The notes under the pieces: model-generated | The model's database searches: none | The model's input: the letters and a program-made list of their open reading frames with translations, nothing else | What the model was told of the DNA's origin: nothing | Assembly (NCBI GenBank): GCA_022059125.1 | Contig: JAEUWY010000008.1 | Span: 1,426,001 to 1,490,000 of the forward strand | DNA length: 64,000 bases | Direction: 5' to 3' | Origin: Corynespora cassiicola | Taxonomy: Eukaryota; Ascomycota; Dothideomycetes; Pleosporales; Corynesporascaceae | Program-made: the position numbers and the translations under genes | In this document: piece by piece, positions 22,617-33,058 of the stretch | How positions within the stretch are numbered: position 1 is the first letter of the stretch | Layout: each line of letters starts with the position of its first letter

Positions 22617-23675
22617 GGTGACGAGCTCAAGAAGCTATATGGGTAGCTCTGCGACCAATTGACGCAGAACGGATGGAGGATGTGATGGAGTGGAGATGAG
22701 GAAGCTCTTGAAGTGAAAAGATGGACTGGCCGGTCGGCAAGGTCGAAGGGATGGAGGCGCCTTGGCGCTTACCTAAATCCGCCAAGCAAAATGCCGCACG
22801 AGCACCTGGAGCTCCGACAACGCGCCCGGGCGGTGAGAATGGCTTGTCTTTTTCTGGCTGGAGGGTCCGATCCTGAGAGTGGGCGAGAGTGAGAAGGTGT
22901 GGGCGTGTGGGCGTGGGCGGTGGTTTGTCGGGTTTGCGGGTGCATTGCAACAAGGCCCAAGGCGCAACGGCTTGAGGTCGTGAGGAGCTGTTGAGCTTCG
23001 CAAAAGCCCCGTTTCCGGCGCTACCCCCCCGGTGTTGACACAACATTGTCGTGGTCCTCGTCACCACAGCCCCAGCTCAGATGTCGAGAGTATTCTAGCA
23101 ATAGCCACTCGATGCTTTGTCGGCTTCACAATCGGCTTCCCTAACTTGAATAACAATAGGGTGCTGTGGTTCTTCTTACAACTGCAACGTTCTTAGACAC
23201 AGTCCTCCCCTTAGCTTAGATGTCTAGCGTGCTCTAATAGCAGACACTTGATGCTCTGTCGGCTCCACAATCGACTATCGTTACTCAACGATGTGCACTC
23301 ACCTTGCGAGTTGGGTGTCGATGCATCTCCCGCCGCAACCCCATTTACAGTTCACAGAAACTGGCATTGAATTATTTACTCAAGAAACTGCAAAGGTATC
23401 CTTCCGCATCCCTATTCTGCAAACCGCAATAGTACCCTCGGTTTTGCCATAGACCTAAGATGTATTCTAGCTCCAGACGCCAAACAATCTTGCCAAGGTA
23501 TTCCACCCCTCTACAATCACCATCCACAATTGCGCTCCGTCTTAGTCAAACACGTCCCCTACAATGTGGCGACTGGCAACCCGCTCGGTTGCCGTCTTCC
23601 ACTGATATTGCGAGCCGCCCTCATCTCCACGTGGCAGAACTCATAACGACACACATGCTACCACACTCTCCAACT
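22617..23675. other. Intergenic: ATP1 promoter and repeat copies
   Basis: About 1.06 kb between ATP1 (5' end) and the 3' end of the DUF962 gene. The first 430 bp are GC-rich and hold the ATP1 promoter, including a GTGGGCGTGTGGGCGTGGGC-type G-rich box near 22896-22920. The rest carries two tandem copies of the dispersed repeat. No gene is supported. Confidence 0.45.
23063..23280 (+). repeat. Dispersed degenerate repeat, copies 4 and 5 (tandem)
   Basis: Copies at 23063-23150 and 23199-23280 share blocks in the same order: ACAG(T)CC, GCT(C/T)AGATGTC(G/T)AG, TCTA-x-x-A(A/G)C, CACT(C/T)GATGCT(C/T)TGTCGGCT, CACAATCG. They lie about 135 bp apart and are the best preserved pair. Confidence 0.65.
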
Positions 23676-24409
23676 TCAGTTCGCGGTGCCGTTGGCCTTC
23701 TTCTCTTTGCTGTCCTTGAACTTCTGGATCTCTTGCTCGACGGCCTTGTCCACGCGGCCCTTGAGGTCAGGGCGGTATCCGAGGAAGAATAGCACTTCGA
23801 ACCAGACGAAGAACGGGGCAAGGAAGAGGGCCTGGACCAAGTTGTCCAGGAGAGCCGGTGCTCTTCCCTCAAACTTTCCATGGCCAACAAACTGTGCGAT
23901 CCAGCTTACAACATTTATTCCCGCAGCCCAGTAGTTGGCGGTAGCGCCGTAGGTGGAAGTAAGGTGGTTTGAGTAGGCGGCTCCTCCAATGAGCAGAGGT
24001 GCAATCAGCGCCCCAGCTACTGGTTCCATCAGGATGTACAATAATGAGTAGAGCACTGCCCCGGCGGTGCCGACATTGAGGGGGAGGTTCGGTATGGAAA
24101 GCCACTCAGGTAAAGGTACGGCCGGAGTGTTGGTAAACTTTGTAATGTGAGTGCCGATCGCAGGTCGCTAGTAGCAGGGCCCTTACTAGTAGTAGGAATG
24201 TCATGAGAATGACAGGCACGCAGACGATGTGAATGCCGACATTGACCTGAGGTGAGCATGTGAGCGGAAAGGAACGGCATGGGCTGGCACGACCGACTCA
24301 CGGAGTTGTGGTGGTAGGCTCCATACTATGAACCAGTCAGTAAATCTGCTCAGGGCATACGAAGGCGATGACGTACAAAGAGCAGCTGCTTCTCTAGGTT
24401 GAGGGACAT
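23676..24409 (-). CDS. Mpo1-like / DUF962 membrane protein (2-hydroxy fatty acid dioxygenase family)
   Basis: Four exons, 24409-24377, 24325-24302, 24246-24187 and 24137-23676, giving 192 residues. The first three exons are 33, 24 and 60 nt. Yeast Mpo1 is an ER Fe2+-dependent dioxygenase that shortens 2-hydroxy fatty acids during phytosphingosine breakdown. Family features: YGAYHHNS and VNVGIHIVCVPVIL with the conserved His residues, four hydrophobic segments (VCVPVILMTFLLL, VGTAGAVLYSLLYILM, INVVSWIAQFVGHG, LFLAPFFVWFEVLFFLGY) and the conserved FVGHGKFEGRAPAL motif. The C-terminus is Lys-rich (DSKEKKANGTAN). The dioxygenase role is inferred from the family. Confidence 0.9.
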
Positions 24410-25109
24410 GGTGCCGGATGCGGGACACGGATGGTTACAAGGACTCGAATAATCACCAGTGGTCGTGCGCTAGAGACATTTCTCCCAGGGTGTGACTAAG
24501 CGAAGAGGACCGTAACTGACGCCCGGCAACCAACTCGCCTCGAAGATGTAAAAGAGAGCCTGCAACGTTCAAAGTTGGAGTGGCGTGGACAGCATGGCGC
24601 TCCAGACGACGACGGGCTTCGCCGAGTTTCCCTTCGGCCAAAGTCAAAATCCGGCCTCCGGGCTGCACGCGCACGGGCCTCTATCTTCAATGCACCTCCG
24701 CGCGTGGACTGGCTGGCCGTCTCCAGCCCAACTTTGTCCCTCTGTCGCCGTCCTCTTTGTCCCAACGGGGCCTCTACCACTCGCCGGACGCCCAGGAGCC
24801 GACTGCCACTCTCCGGACCCGCGCGCATGAGCCTCTGCACCACCTCTCTCACCTCCGGGCTGTAGGCGCATTACGCTGAGCTTCTGCCCGCGCGCATTGA
24901 AGCTTCACATCCTGCTTCACTTCGGACCTCCGGCGACCCCGCATAGCAAGAGACAAAAGCTGCCGCTGCCTGCAGCTCGTTTTCTGCGCGCTTTACAGCA
25001 GCCCGCTCGCTCACCCTCGAACGCCTGCCCCTACGAACGCGAGTCGTCGCATACCCACGCGCAACCACACACTCCTGCCGTTACACACTCCGCTTCCCTG
25101 CCATTAGCC
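24410..25109. promoter_or_regulatory. Divergent intergenic region, DUF962 gene / RPB7
   Basis: 700 bp between divergent start codons; GC-rich with several overlapping compositional frames but no recognisable protein. Probably both promoters plus a long RPB7 5' leader. Confidence 0.35.
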
Positions 25110-25788
25110 ATGTTCTTCCTCAAGGAGCTCGAGAAGACGATCCAGCTGCACCCGTCGTACTTTGGCCCGCTCATCCGCTCGCACATTCATCGCGAGCTGT
25201 TGACCAAGGAGGAAGGTTCGAGCACTGGCAAGTTCACCATTGTCTGCATCCTCGACTCTTTCGACATCTCCGATGGCCAGGTCATTCCGGGCTCCGGCTC
25301 TGCTGAGTACACGGTTCACTACAAGGCCATCGTGTGGAGGCCATACAAGGGCGAAGTGGTATGTGGCCTGCTGTGGAGAGAAGTAGCTAGAACGAGGCTA
25401 ACAGGCATCTAGATGGATGGCGTCGTTACCTCAGTCATCCGTGCGGGTTTCTTCGTGGACTGTGGCTCTTTGCAGGCATTTGTCGGACGAACCGTAAGGG
25501 TCCCTCCCCAGTTTGGCATGTATCTAAAGGCTGACTTGCCGCAGATGATCCCGACCGAGATCAAGTTTGATGCGAATGCGACGCCGCCACAGTGGACTGA
25601 CAATGGGGACCAAGTCATCGAGAAGGGCACCAACATCCGCATCAAGATCAAGGGTCTTCGGTCCGAAGTAGACAAGATGTATGCTATCGGAACGATGAAA
25701 GAGGTATGCCCAGCCCACCCACCTGTGCCCCGAGACGTTTCAGCTAACAAATGTTTCGCAGGACTATCTAGGTCCATTACAATCGTGA
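25110..25788 (+). CDS. RPB7: RNA polymerase II subunit Rpb7
   Basis: Four exons, 25110-25358, 25413-25493, 25545-25703 and 25762-25788, giving exactly 171 residues, the same length as yeast Rpb7. With Rpb4 it forms the stalk of Pol II, contacting nascent RNA through its C-terminal OB/S1 fold. Visible features: MFFLKELEKTIQLHPSYFGP, the N-terminal tip domain, EVMDGVVTSVIRAGFFVDCG at the start of the S1 domain, MIPTEIKFD, and the conserved C-terminus KEDYLGPLQS. The second intron (25494-25544) is 51 bp and stop-free, so unspliced translation gives a false 17-residue insert beginning VRVPPQF. Removing it restores the family alignment and length. The last exon codes only eight residues. Confidence 0.96.
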
Positions 25789-26452
25789 GAAGTCGATGTC
25801 GTTTCAGTGAACTTGGCAAGAATTTGTCGAGATCACTGCAGGCGAGTCTCGTTCTCTCTCCATGTGTAAATGTAGATTGAAGCCAGAAGACAAATAGGCT
25901 TTCTTACCACCATGACGTCCCAGATGTGGCCGCGATGACATTTTCGCGTCTTCTTCCAACTGAAAGTTGACCGTACAGCTAGCGACCATGGATGGCATAA
26001 GAATAATGCCCGAAGTCGGTAGATTCTAGAAAGGGTGTCCTGAACCTCATCCAAGCATTGGGAACGTATCAGGAATAGCACATCCCAGACTCCAGTAGGC
26101 GCAGGTAGCGACTTGGCCCTTGGTTTTTGTCCCAACACTATGCCAAATAAGACCTGAATAAGCCTGAATACAAAAACCTTTAATCAAGCTTCTTTGTCGT
26201 GATATGCCTGTGGGAAAGTCTTAGCCTTGCAACAGGCGAGGCTGCGGTTTGCTTGGATGTTTCGGCCGGCTCCCAAACTCAAACTACCACCTCCGCCTCC
26301 GCCTCCGCCGTCTCTCCGTCCTCAACCGACCGAACGAAACCCACCCTCACAAAAGCGGAACCTGTTGCATCCTGAGTCCGGGGCATTCCTTCTCTTTGCC
26401 CTCCCAAAAATGACACTGGTTGCTACAGGTGCTTCATCACAGTAGAACCAAA
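25789..26452. promoter_or_regulatory. Intergenic with short upstream ORF before the peptidase gene
   Basis: 665 bp between tandem genes. A 12-codon upstream ORF (ATG at 26410, stop at 26443-26445) ends seven bases before the peptidase start codon at 26453; it could lower initiation if it lies in the transcript. A (CCTCCG)n-like run occurs at 26288-26312. Confidence 0.4.
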
Positions 26453-29292
26453 ATGCCGCGTGAGCGCGCCGTGCACGACGAGGAAGCGGAGCCTCTCACT
26501 GGGGAGCAGGCAGCGTCGCGCACCTCCAACGACAGCTCGCGCGCCTCCCTATCCTCGATCTCCACCACCTCCTTGGTCCTCGAACACATCAACGACGAAG
26601 CTGCACGTATCGCACCGCGTGCGACACTGGGCGAGAAGTACCGGGACGACGATGGCGCTGAGCCGGGGCGCGTACAGGATCCTTTGGACGTGGAAGACGG
26701 CCGGTTCCAGGGATTGAAGCCGGTAGACAGAAAAGCGCGCCGGCTGCTCTGGATCATCGGCACCATATGCGTCGTGGGATGGGGTCTTGCGTTGGCCAGT
26801 TTCCTGACCAGCGGGAGCTACAAGCATGATTCGTCCCGTCCGCTCGACCCACTGGCTCCCGCGACAAAGGGATCTGGGAAGAAGGTGACGCTGGAGAGCG
26901 TGCTCACTGGTCAATGGTACCCCAGGACCCAAGACGTGTCCTGGATCGCTGGACCAAAAGGGCAGGACGGGCTCCTGCTCGAGAGGGGCGTTTCTGGCAA
27001 GGACTTTCTCGTCGTCGAGGACATCAGGAATAAAGACAGTGATGCTGCCAAGGGCTCCAAGACGACCTTGATGAAGAAGCAAACATTCTCCGTCAATGGA
27101 AAGTCTGTCTATCCAGACGATGTTTGGCCAAGCAAGGACTTTACCAAGGTGCTCATAGTGTCCGAGACGCAGAAGAATTGGAGGCACTCGTTCACCGGCC
27201 TGTACTGGGTGCTCGATGTGGCAACCCAAAAAGCACAGCCTCTGGATCCCGAAAACCCCAATTCCAGGATTCAGCTCGCCTCATGGTCGCCGCAATCGGA
27301 CGCCATCGTGTTCACCAGGGATAACAACATGTTCCTCCGCAAACTTGATTCTGATCGTGTCATTCCAATCACTGAGGATGGTGGATCGGAGCTCTTCTAT
27401 GGTGTTCCGGATTGGGTATATGAGGAGGAAGTGTTCCAGGCGAACAGCGCCACTTGGTGGTCCGAAGATGGAGAGTACATTGCCTTCCTCCGGACCGACG
27501 AGTCCACCGTCCCTACGTTCCCCGTGCAATATTTCATGTCGCGGCCAAGTGGAAAGAAGCCAAACCCTGGAGAAGAAGCCTACCCGGAAGTCCGCAACAT
27601 CAAGTACCCCAAGGCCGGTGCACCCAATCCGATTGTTTCCCTTCAGTTCTACGATGTCATACAGGGGCAGGTGTTTAGTGTCGATATCAAGGACGATTTC
27701 GAGGATCACGACCGTCTCATTACTGAGATTATTTGGGCCGGCAAAAGCCAGCAAGTCCTGGTCCGCGAAACAAACAGGGAGAGCGACGTTTTGAAGGTTG
27801 TCCTCATGGATGTCGAGCGGCGGACTGGACAGACTGTGAGAACTGAGGATGTACAGGCTCTTGACGGCGGCTGGTTCGAAGTCTCCCAAAGAACAACCTT
27901 TGTTCCTTCGGACCCTGCAAAGGGCCGGAATCACGATGGCTACATTGACACTGTAATCCACGAAGGTTATGACCATATTGGCTACTTCACACCTTTGGAT
28001 AACCCTGAGCCGATTTTGCTTACACAAGGCAAATGGGAAGTTGTTGAGGCTCCATCGGTTGTCGACCTCGAGAACAACTTGGTTTACTACATTTCCACAG
28101 AACGCAGCTCTATTGAAAGACACCCCTATGTTGTCAACTTGGACGGAAGTGGCAAGAAGGAAGTCATAGAGGGCAGCGAGGCTGGTTATTATGACGCCCA
28201 TTTCTCAACTGGTGGCAGCTATGCCTTGATTACTTACCGGGGCCCTGGCATCCCCTGGCAGAAGATTATCAGCACACCCTCCAGCAAGGACAAGTACGAA
28301 AAGGTTTTGGAGGAGAACAAAGCTCTCGAAAAGTTCACCCGCCAGCATGAATTGCCAATCCTCAATTACCAGACCATAGAGGCCAATGGCTTTAACCTCA
28401 ACGTCCTTGAGCGGCGCCCACCTCATTTCAATGAAAAACGCAAATACCCTGTCCTCTTTTACCAATATAGCGGACCTGGATCGCAAACGGTAGACAAAAA
28501 GTTCAAGGTCGATTTCCAGGCATATATAGCGTCAAGCTTAGGATACATTGTGGTTACAGTCGATGGACGCGGCACCGGGTTCCTTGGCCGTGAATTCCGC
28601 ACTTGCACCAGAGGTCACATTGGCGTGCTGGAGGCGGAGGATCAAATCGCTGTTGCGAAGGAATTTGCCAAGAGAAAGTACGTCGATGAGGAGCGCATAG
28701 CCATATGGGGATGGAGCTATGGCGGTTTCCAAACCCTGAAGACGCTGGAGACAGACGCCGGCCAGACGTTCAAGTACGGAATGGCTGTTGCTCCTGTTAC
28801 TGACTGGAGGTTCTACGGTATGAGATTGCCATCACCATTATTGGGCGTCAAACTAATAGCACGCCAACAGATTCCATCTACACGGAGCGTTATATGCACA
28901 TGCCGCAGAACAATCAGCAGGGCTATGACAACACGAGTATCAGCAACGTGAATGCACTCTCGAAGAATACGCGCTTCCTGATTATGCATGGTGTCGCTGA
29001 TGACAATGTTCATATGCAAAACACTCTGACTCTTTTGGACAAGTTAGACCTGGCCAATGTGGAGAATTACGACGTGCACTTCTTCCCAGATTCCGACCAC
29101 AGCATTTATTTCCATAATGCCAACAAGATAGTATATGACAGTAAGCAGCGTCACACTGTTATGTCTTGAGCAGCCACTAACAACTAAATAGAACTAAGCA
29201 CTTGGCTCGTCAATGCATTCAATGGCGAATGGCTACGCATCGAGAAGCCGGTTCCTAAAGCTCAGGTCGAGGGCAAGGCAAAATCTCGATAG
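26453..29292 (+). CDS. Type IV dipeptidyl aminopeptidase (Ste13/DapB type), membrane-anchored
   Basis: Three exons, 26453-28817, 28871-29140 and 29192-29292, giving 911 residues. It cleaves X-Pro or X-Ala dipeptides from N-termini; the yeast relatives act in the late Golgi (Ste13) or vacuole (Dap2). Layout: acidic cytosolic tail of about 95 residues; one transmembrane anchor ([20 protein letters not shown]); an eight-bladed propeller ([11 protein letters not shown], the substrate N-terminus-binding Glu-Glu region); and an alpha/beta-hydrolase catalytic domain with Ser in GWSYGGF, Asp in HGVADDNVH (after intron 1) and His in DSDHSIYFH. It is type II and single-pass, as expected. The start is the first in-frame ATG; the frame extends upstream only through non-ATG codons. 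A short upstream ORF precedes it. Confidence 0.95.
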
Positions 29293-29716
29293 CATTTTTT
29301 TAAAGGGCGTTAGATTCACATTGCCTTCGCGGCAAGACGATAGCATTGGGCAACGGGCATGGCGTTCAAGGTGATAACATTTGTATAAGGCATTTTGTAC
29401 ATCAGTCCGCATATAGCTGCTGTACTGTGTGGATGGCTTAGCCTGTAACAAATACTGCGCAATTCATTTCGTCGACTATTCATTGTGTTTGTCTTTGGTG
29501 GTAAACTCTACATGCGGGGCTACCTGCATGAATCTGTGGCGCTGTGGCGCCCCGCAATGATGACTTGCGGATGACCTCACGCGAATAGGCTCGAGCCTCA
29601 AAAAGCACATACGTCGCGAGCAACTTGACCCAACGCACTTCTTCGCCAATTGACACATAATTAATTATTTTCCGTATCAAAACTTCCACCTGTAGCTTCG
29701 ATCATTCAATTCCATA
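29293..29716. promoter_or_regulatory. Intergenic between peptidase and NAXD genes
   Basis: 424 bp between tandem genes. No gene seen; expected to hold the peptidase 3' UTR and the NAXD promoter. Confidence 0.35.
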
Positions 29717-30793
29717 ATGGCCAGCGCAACGAGAAAAGAGCTCTTGGGGAAAGTATCCAAGATGGTACCTCCGATGCTTGAGAGCTTCCACAAAGGTTCG
29801 AGGCGCTACAGCAGAGCTATAAACAGCTAGCTAACATGATATCCAGGTCAGCTTGGACGAGTAGCTGTGATTGGCGGCAGCGAAGACTACACGGGCGCAC
29901 CCTACTTCTCCGCCATGGCATCTGCAAAGCTAGGCTGTGATATGGCAAGCCACAACCCAAACCCTCACCAACTCACCATCTAACAACAAGCACAGTCCCA
30001 TGTGATATGCGAGCCCGGCGCAGGCCAAGTCATCAAGACCTACTCTCCCAACCTGATGGTGCACCCCTACATGCGGCAATCCAAGAACCTCCTCCAAACC
30101 GAGTCACCTGACACCGTATACAACGAAGTCGTCGGCATGCTCTCACGCCTCCACGTCATCGTCATCGGCCCCGGCCTCGGCCGCGACAAGCTCATGCAAG
30201 ACACGTGCGCCAGAGTCATCGAAGAGGCACGGAAACAAGGCATCCCCTTCGTCCTCGACGCCGACGGCCTCTACCTCGCGCAGACGCGCCCGGAACTCGT
30301 GGAAGGCTGCACCGAGTGCATACTCACCCCCAACGTGGTGGAATTCGGGCGTCTGGCCAAGGCCAAGGGCGTCGATGTCAATGAGGGCGATCCCAAGGAC
30401 CTGTGCGCGAAGCTCGCAAAGGCATTTGGTGGTGTGACGATTATTCAGAAGGGGCCCAAGGATTATATCTCGAATGGTGCGCATACTTTGGTCTCGGATG
30501 GGGAGGGAGGGTTGAAGAGGTCGGGGGGTCAGGGTGATACGTTGACTGGGAGTCTTGCGACGTTGTTGGCGTATCGGAAGGCGTACCATGACAAGATTTG
30601 GGATCATGGCGGCGATATGGAGAGGAGTGAGACGCTCGCTCTGGCAGCGTTTGGTGGCAGTGCTGTCACGAGAGAGTGTTCAAGGTTAGCTTTCAAGGAG
30701 AAGGGTCGGTCGCTGCAGGCGGCTGATCTGACGGAGCATGTCCACACGGCGTTCCTTAACGTTATTGGAGAACCCGCAGAGAGCAGGTTGTAG
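29717..30793 (+). CDS. NAXD: ATP-dependent (S)-NAD(P)H-hydrate dehydratase
   Basis: Three exons, 29717-29795, 29847-29944 and 29996-30793, giving 324 residues. The enzyme repairs the damaged cofactors NADHX and NADPHX, using ATP to dehydrate the S form; it partners with an NAD(P)HX epimerase. It belongs to the ribokinase-like fold. Motifs: [32 protein letters not shown] across intron 2, [28 protein letters not shown], and the anion-hole/catalytic loop [13 protein letters not shown]. Intron 2 starts with GC rather than GT (ATG then GCAAGC, ending GCACAG at 29995) and is a GC-AG intron; the alternative of no intron breaks the frame. Coding-strand composition switches from C-rich (29990-30330) to G/T-rich (30430-30600). 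Confidence 0.95.
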
Positions 30794-30999
30794 AGACAAG
30801 ACCTTTTTTTTTTCCCCAAACCAAGACGTCATGAAAATAACGGCCTGGAAGGGTGCTGGAGACCTTGATCTGACAGCATATATAGAATTCGCTTGGAGCA
30901 ATACAATCATGTAATCATCGCAGCATTATATCCACAGAGCACGCGCATTACCTCTGCGCCAACTACTTCCCCATCTTCCACCTTCCTGTGCACAAAATC

Positions 31000-32014
31000 C
31001 TATTCATACGCCTTGGGCGCAAACTCAATCCCCAACTCCCTAATCGTCTCCCAACAATGCCCCAAAACCACCTTCCCCCCCGTCCTCTTCTTCAACCCCT
31101 TGATCATCTGATGACTCCTAACCCACGCATCATGATCCCTCGCCAACCACCCCTGCGGCACATCCTCCTCAAAATTCTCCCGCACATGATACTGATCGCC
31201 CGTAAAAATCCACGTCCCGCTCTCCCTCAGATTGACCTGCAGCACGCACAACCCGGGCGTATGCCCCGGCGCATGCTTCAACGTCAGACCGGGCGCAATC
31301 TCGCAGTAGCCCCCATGCACCGGCACCCACCGCACGTCAAACGTCAGGTAGTGCGGCAGGTACACGCCTGGGTCCGACCGCGTGGCCACGGTGTAGAAGG
31401 CGTGCTTGAGCTCCAGCTCGTGGACGTAGACCTCGACGTCTGTGCCGCGGAACAGGGCCAGGCCGCCCGCGTGGTCGAGATGCAAGTGTCCCATGATGAC
31501 CTTGCGGACGTCGGTGATGGAGTTGCCTGTCAGGGCGATTTGAGCGGCCAGGGACATGGAAGGCGTGTAGTCGACGCGGGCGAAGATGTCGCTGATTTGC
31601 GGGCCCACGGTTTCCGGGTACGAGTCTCCGGCGCCCGTTTCGAAGAGGATGAGACCTTCGGTGGGGTGGGAGATGAGGATCGCGAGCATTACCAGTTTGC
31701 GGCGGAGGGAGGGGGGATGGGGGTTTGAGAGGGTGGATGTATTGGCCTGAGGGGAGGGGTTAGTTGGGGGTGTATGGGGAGGGGGGGAGATGGGTACACC
31801 GCGTTTTAGGAAACCTTCGTCACATTCGAGGTTTCCGAGGTGGAGGACCTGGAATGGTTGTTAGTCGGAGTATATTGGGCGGATTGAAAGGCCTGTCGAA
31901 CCCATAATTTTGTTCCCTAAAGACAGATGTCAAGTTAGAATTCAGAGCTTTTGCTATGCACGCGTGGTACTGCACCTCTGGTGCTTGATTGACCAAATCA
32001 AGAGATGTAGCCAT
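31000..32014 (-). CDS. Metallo-beta-lactamase superfamily hydrolase (lactonase-like)
   Basis: Four exons, 32014-31976, 31916-31902, 31848-31798 and 31746-31000, giving 283 residues. The core has the zinc-binding H-x-H-x-D-H motif (VIMGHLHLDHAGG), a later His (HAPGHTPGLC), Asp (FTGDQYHV) and His (VLGHCWET), so a dinuclear metal site is expected. Its sequence style (HPTEGLILFETGAGD, YTPSMSL, WLARDHDAWVRSH) is that of the N-acyl-homoserine-lactonase-like group common in fungi; the natural substrate is unknown. The 5' end is my reconstruction: exon 1 encodes M-A-T-S-L-D-L-V-N-Q-A-P-E, exon 2 is a 15-nt microexon (G-T-K-L-W), exon 3 encodes VLHLGNLECDEGFLKRG, and exon 4 starts ANTSTLSNPHPPS. Branch-site CTAAC motifs precede both acceptors. 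It is convergent with NAXD (206 bp between stops). Confidence 0.88.
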
Positions 32015-33058
32015 TGTAAATTCTAGAGACTTAGGAGCTTCGCCGCGCAGTATTGCGGCAATGCACCCCCCCATATAAGTGCTTCTCCCCACTCCGAATT
32101 TTCCGGGTATAATGCTCCTCTGAGCATCATAACATACGAATCTATGGGTTTCTAGCCGAAGATATGGCTAACCCCGCAGTTCAATAGGCTATGGGCTTGG
32201 TGGGAACCGCCTACCTCTTGGACAATACATTGTGTTCCTAGTTCGACGATGCAATATCTGTTGTCGCCCGAGCACTTCCGCTCCAGTAAGATGCACGTAC
32301 GACACTTCTGATATGCACCTCGATTGTGGGCAAGCGATCAGGCGATATTGTTTTGGTCGCTGTCGTGCCTTTTGCTAACTCGGTGACTTCTTCCGAAATG
32401 TTGCAGCGAGACGTTGTGCGTGGAGCTTGGAGGAGGGGTAGGTTCGCGGGGCCGCAATGGAACGACGGGTGGGTTGCTTGGGGTGGGGCAGCCGTCCATG
32501 GACCATGGAGGGAGGCCTCATCTTTCCGAAACAGTGGTCTCGCAGCTCGGTTGGAAAACCGGGGGAATGGTAAGGAAAATAGCGGGTGCACTATTTTGGG
32601 CGGTCTTTTGGTATGCAATGCAATGGCATGTTGAATGAAGATGGACAGAAGATCAACGTTTGCAGAGTGGATGTTGCTTGTAGTGTTGGATATTTTATAG
32701 CATTTTATTGTTATGGATCCTGGAACCGGGGAAATCTTTGACTGTGATGAAAATGGTGGGCATTGAGGCTGCGTCGTAGCTTCTTGTCGACGCATTTTAC
32801 AACTGCTTGTCAGCATGTAAAAGATTGAGTAGTCGAGTATTCCGCAACCAATCAAGGCAACATATATAGTATATTTGTGGCTTCAAACGGGAGGATATTC
32901 TTTGTCTAGCATTTTTGAAAAATACTCATGCCGCGCCTCTGGCTGAAAGCATCATGGCATCATGGCGCAACGGATGGAACAAAGGGCCCCAAATTCAATA
33001 TGATAGAGTTGGACTCTTGTGTCCTCTCCGGTGAGCCACTTGCAAACAACAGCCCAGC
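32015..33058. other. Intergenic, no supported gene
   Basis: 1.04 kb, divergent between the lactamase-like gene and the next plus-strand gene. A 205-codon minus-strand frame (32238-32855) shows no domain and mixed composition, and is not called. Confidence 0.4.

Noticed and set aside
25413..25880. Uninterrupted reading of RPB7 exons 2-3
   Set aside because: Contains a 51-bp in-frame intron and reads into the third intron; removing them gives exactly the 171-residue family length.
29996..32014. NAXD, lactonase-like and FAH genes as a metabolic cluster
   Set aside because: They are unrelated housekeeping-type enzymes with no backbone synthase, regulator or transporter next to them.
31820..32092. 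90-codon frame starting upstream of the lactonase-like ATG
   Set aside because: Reads through two introns; only its MATSLDLVNQAPE part is kept as exon 1 of the spliced gene.
32238..32855. 205-codon minus-strand frame
   Set aside because: No domain, mixed composition, and lies in the divergent gap; insufficient support.
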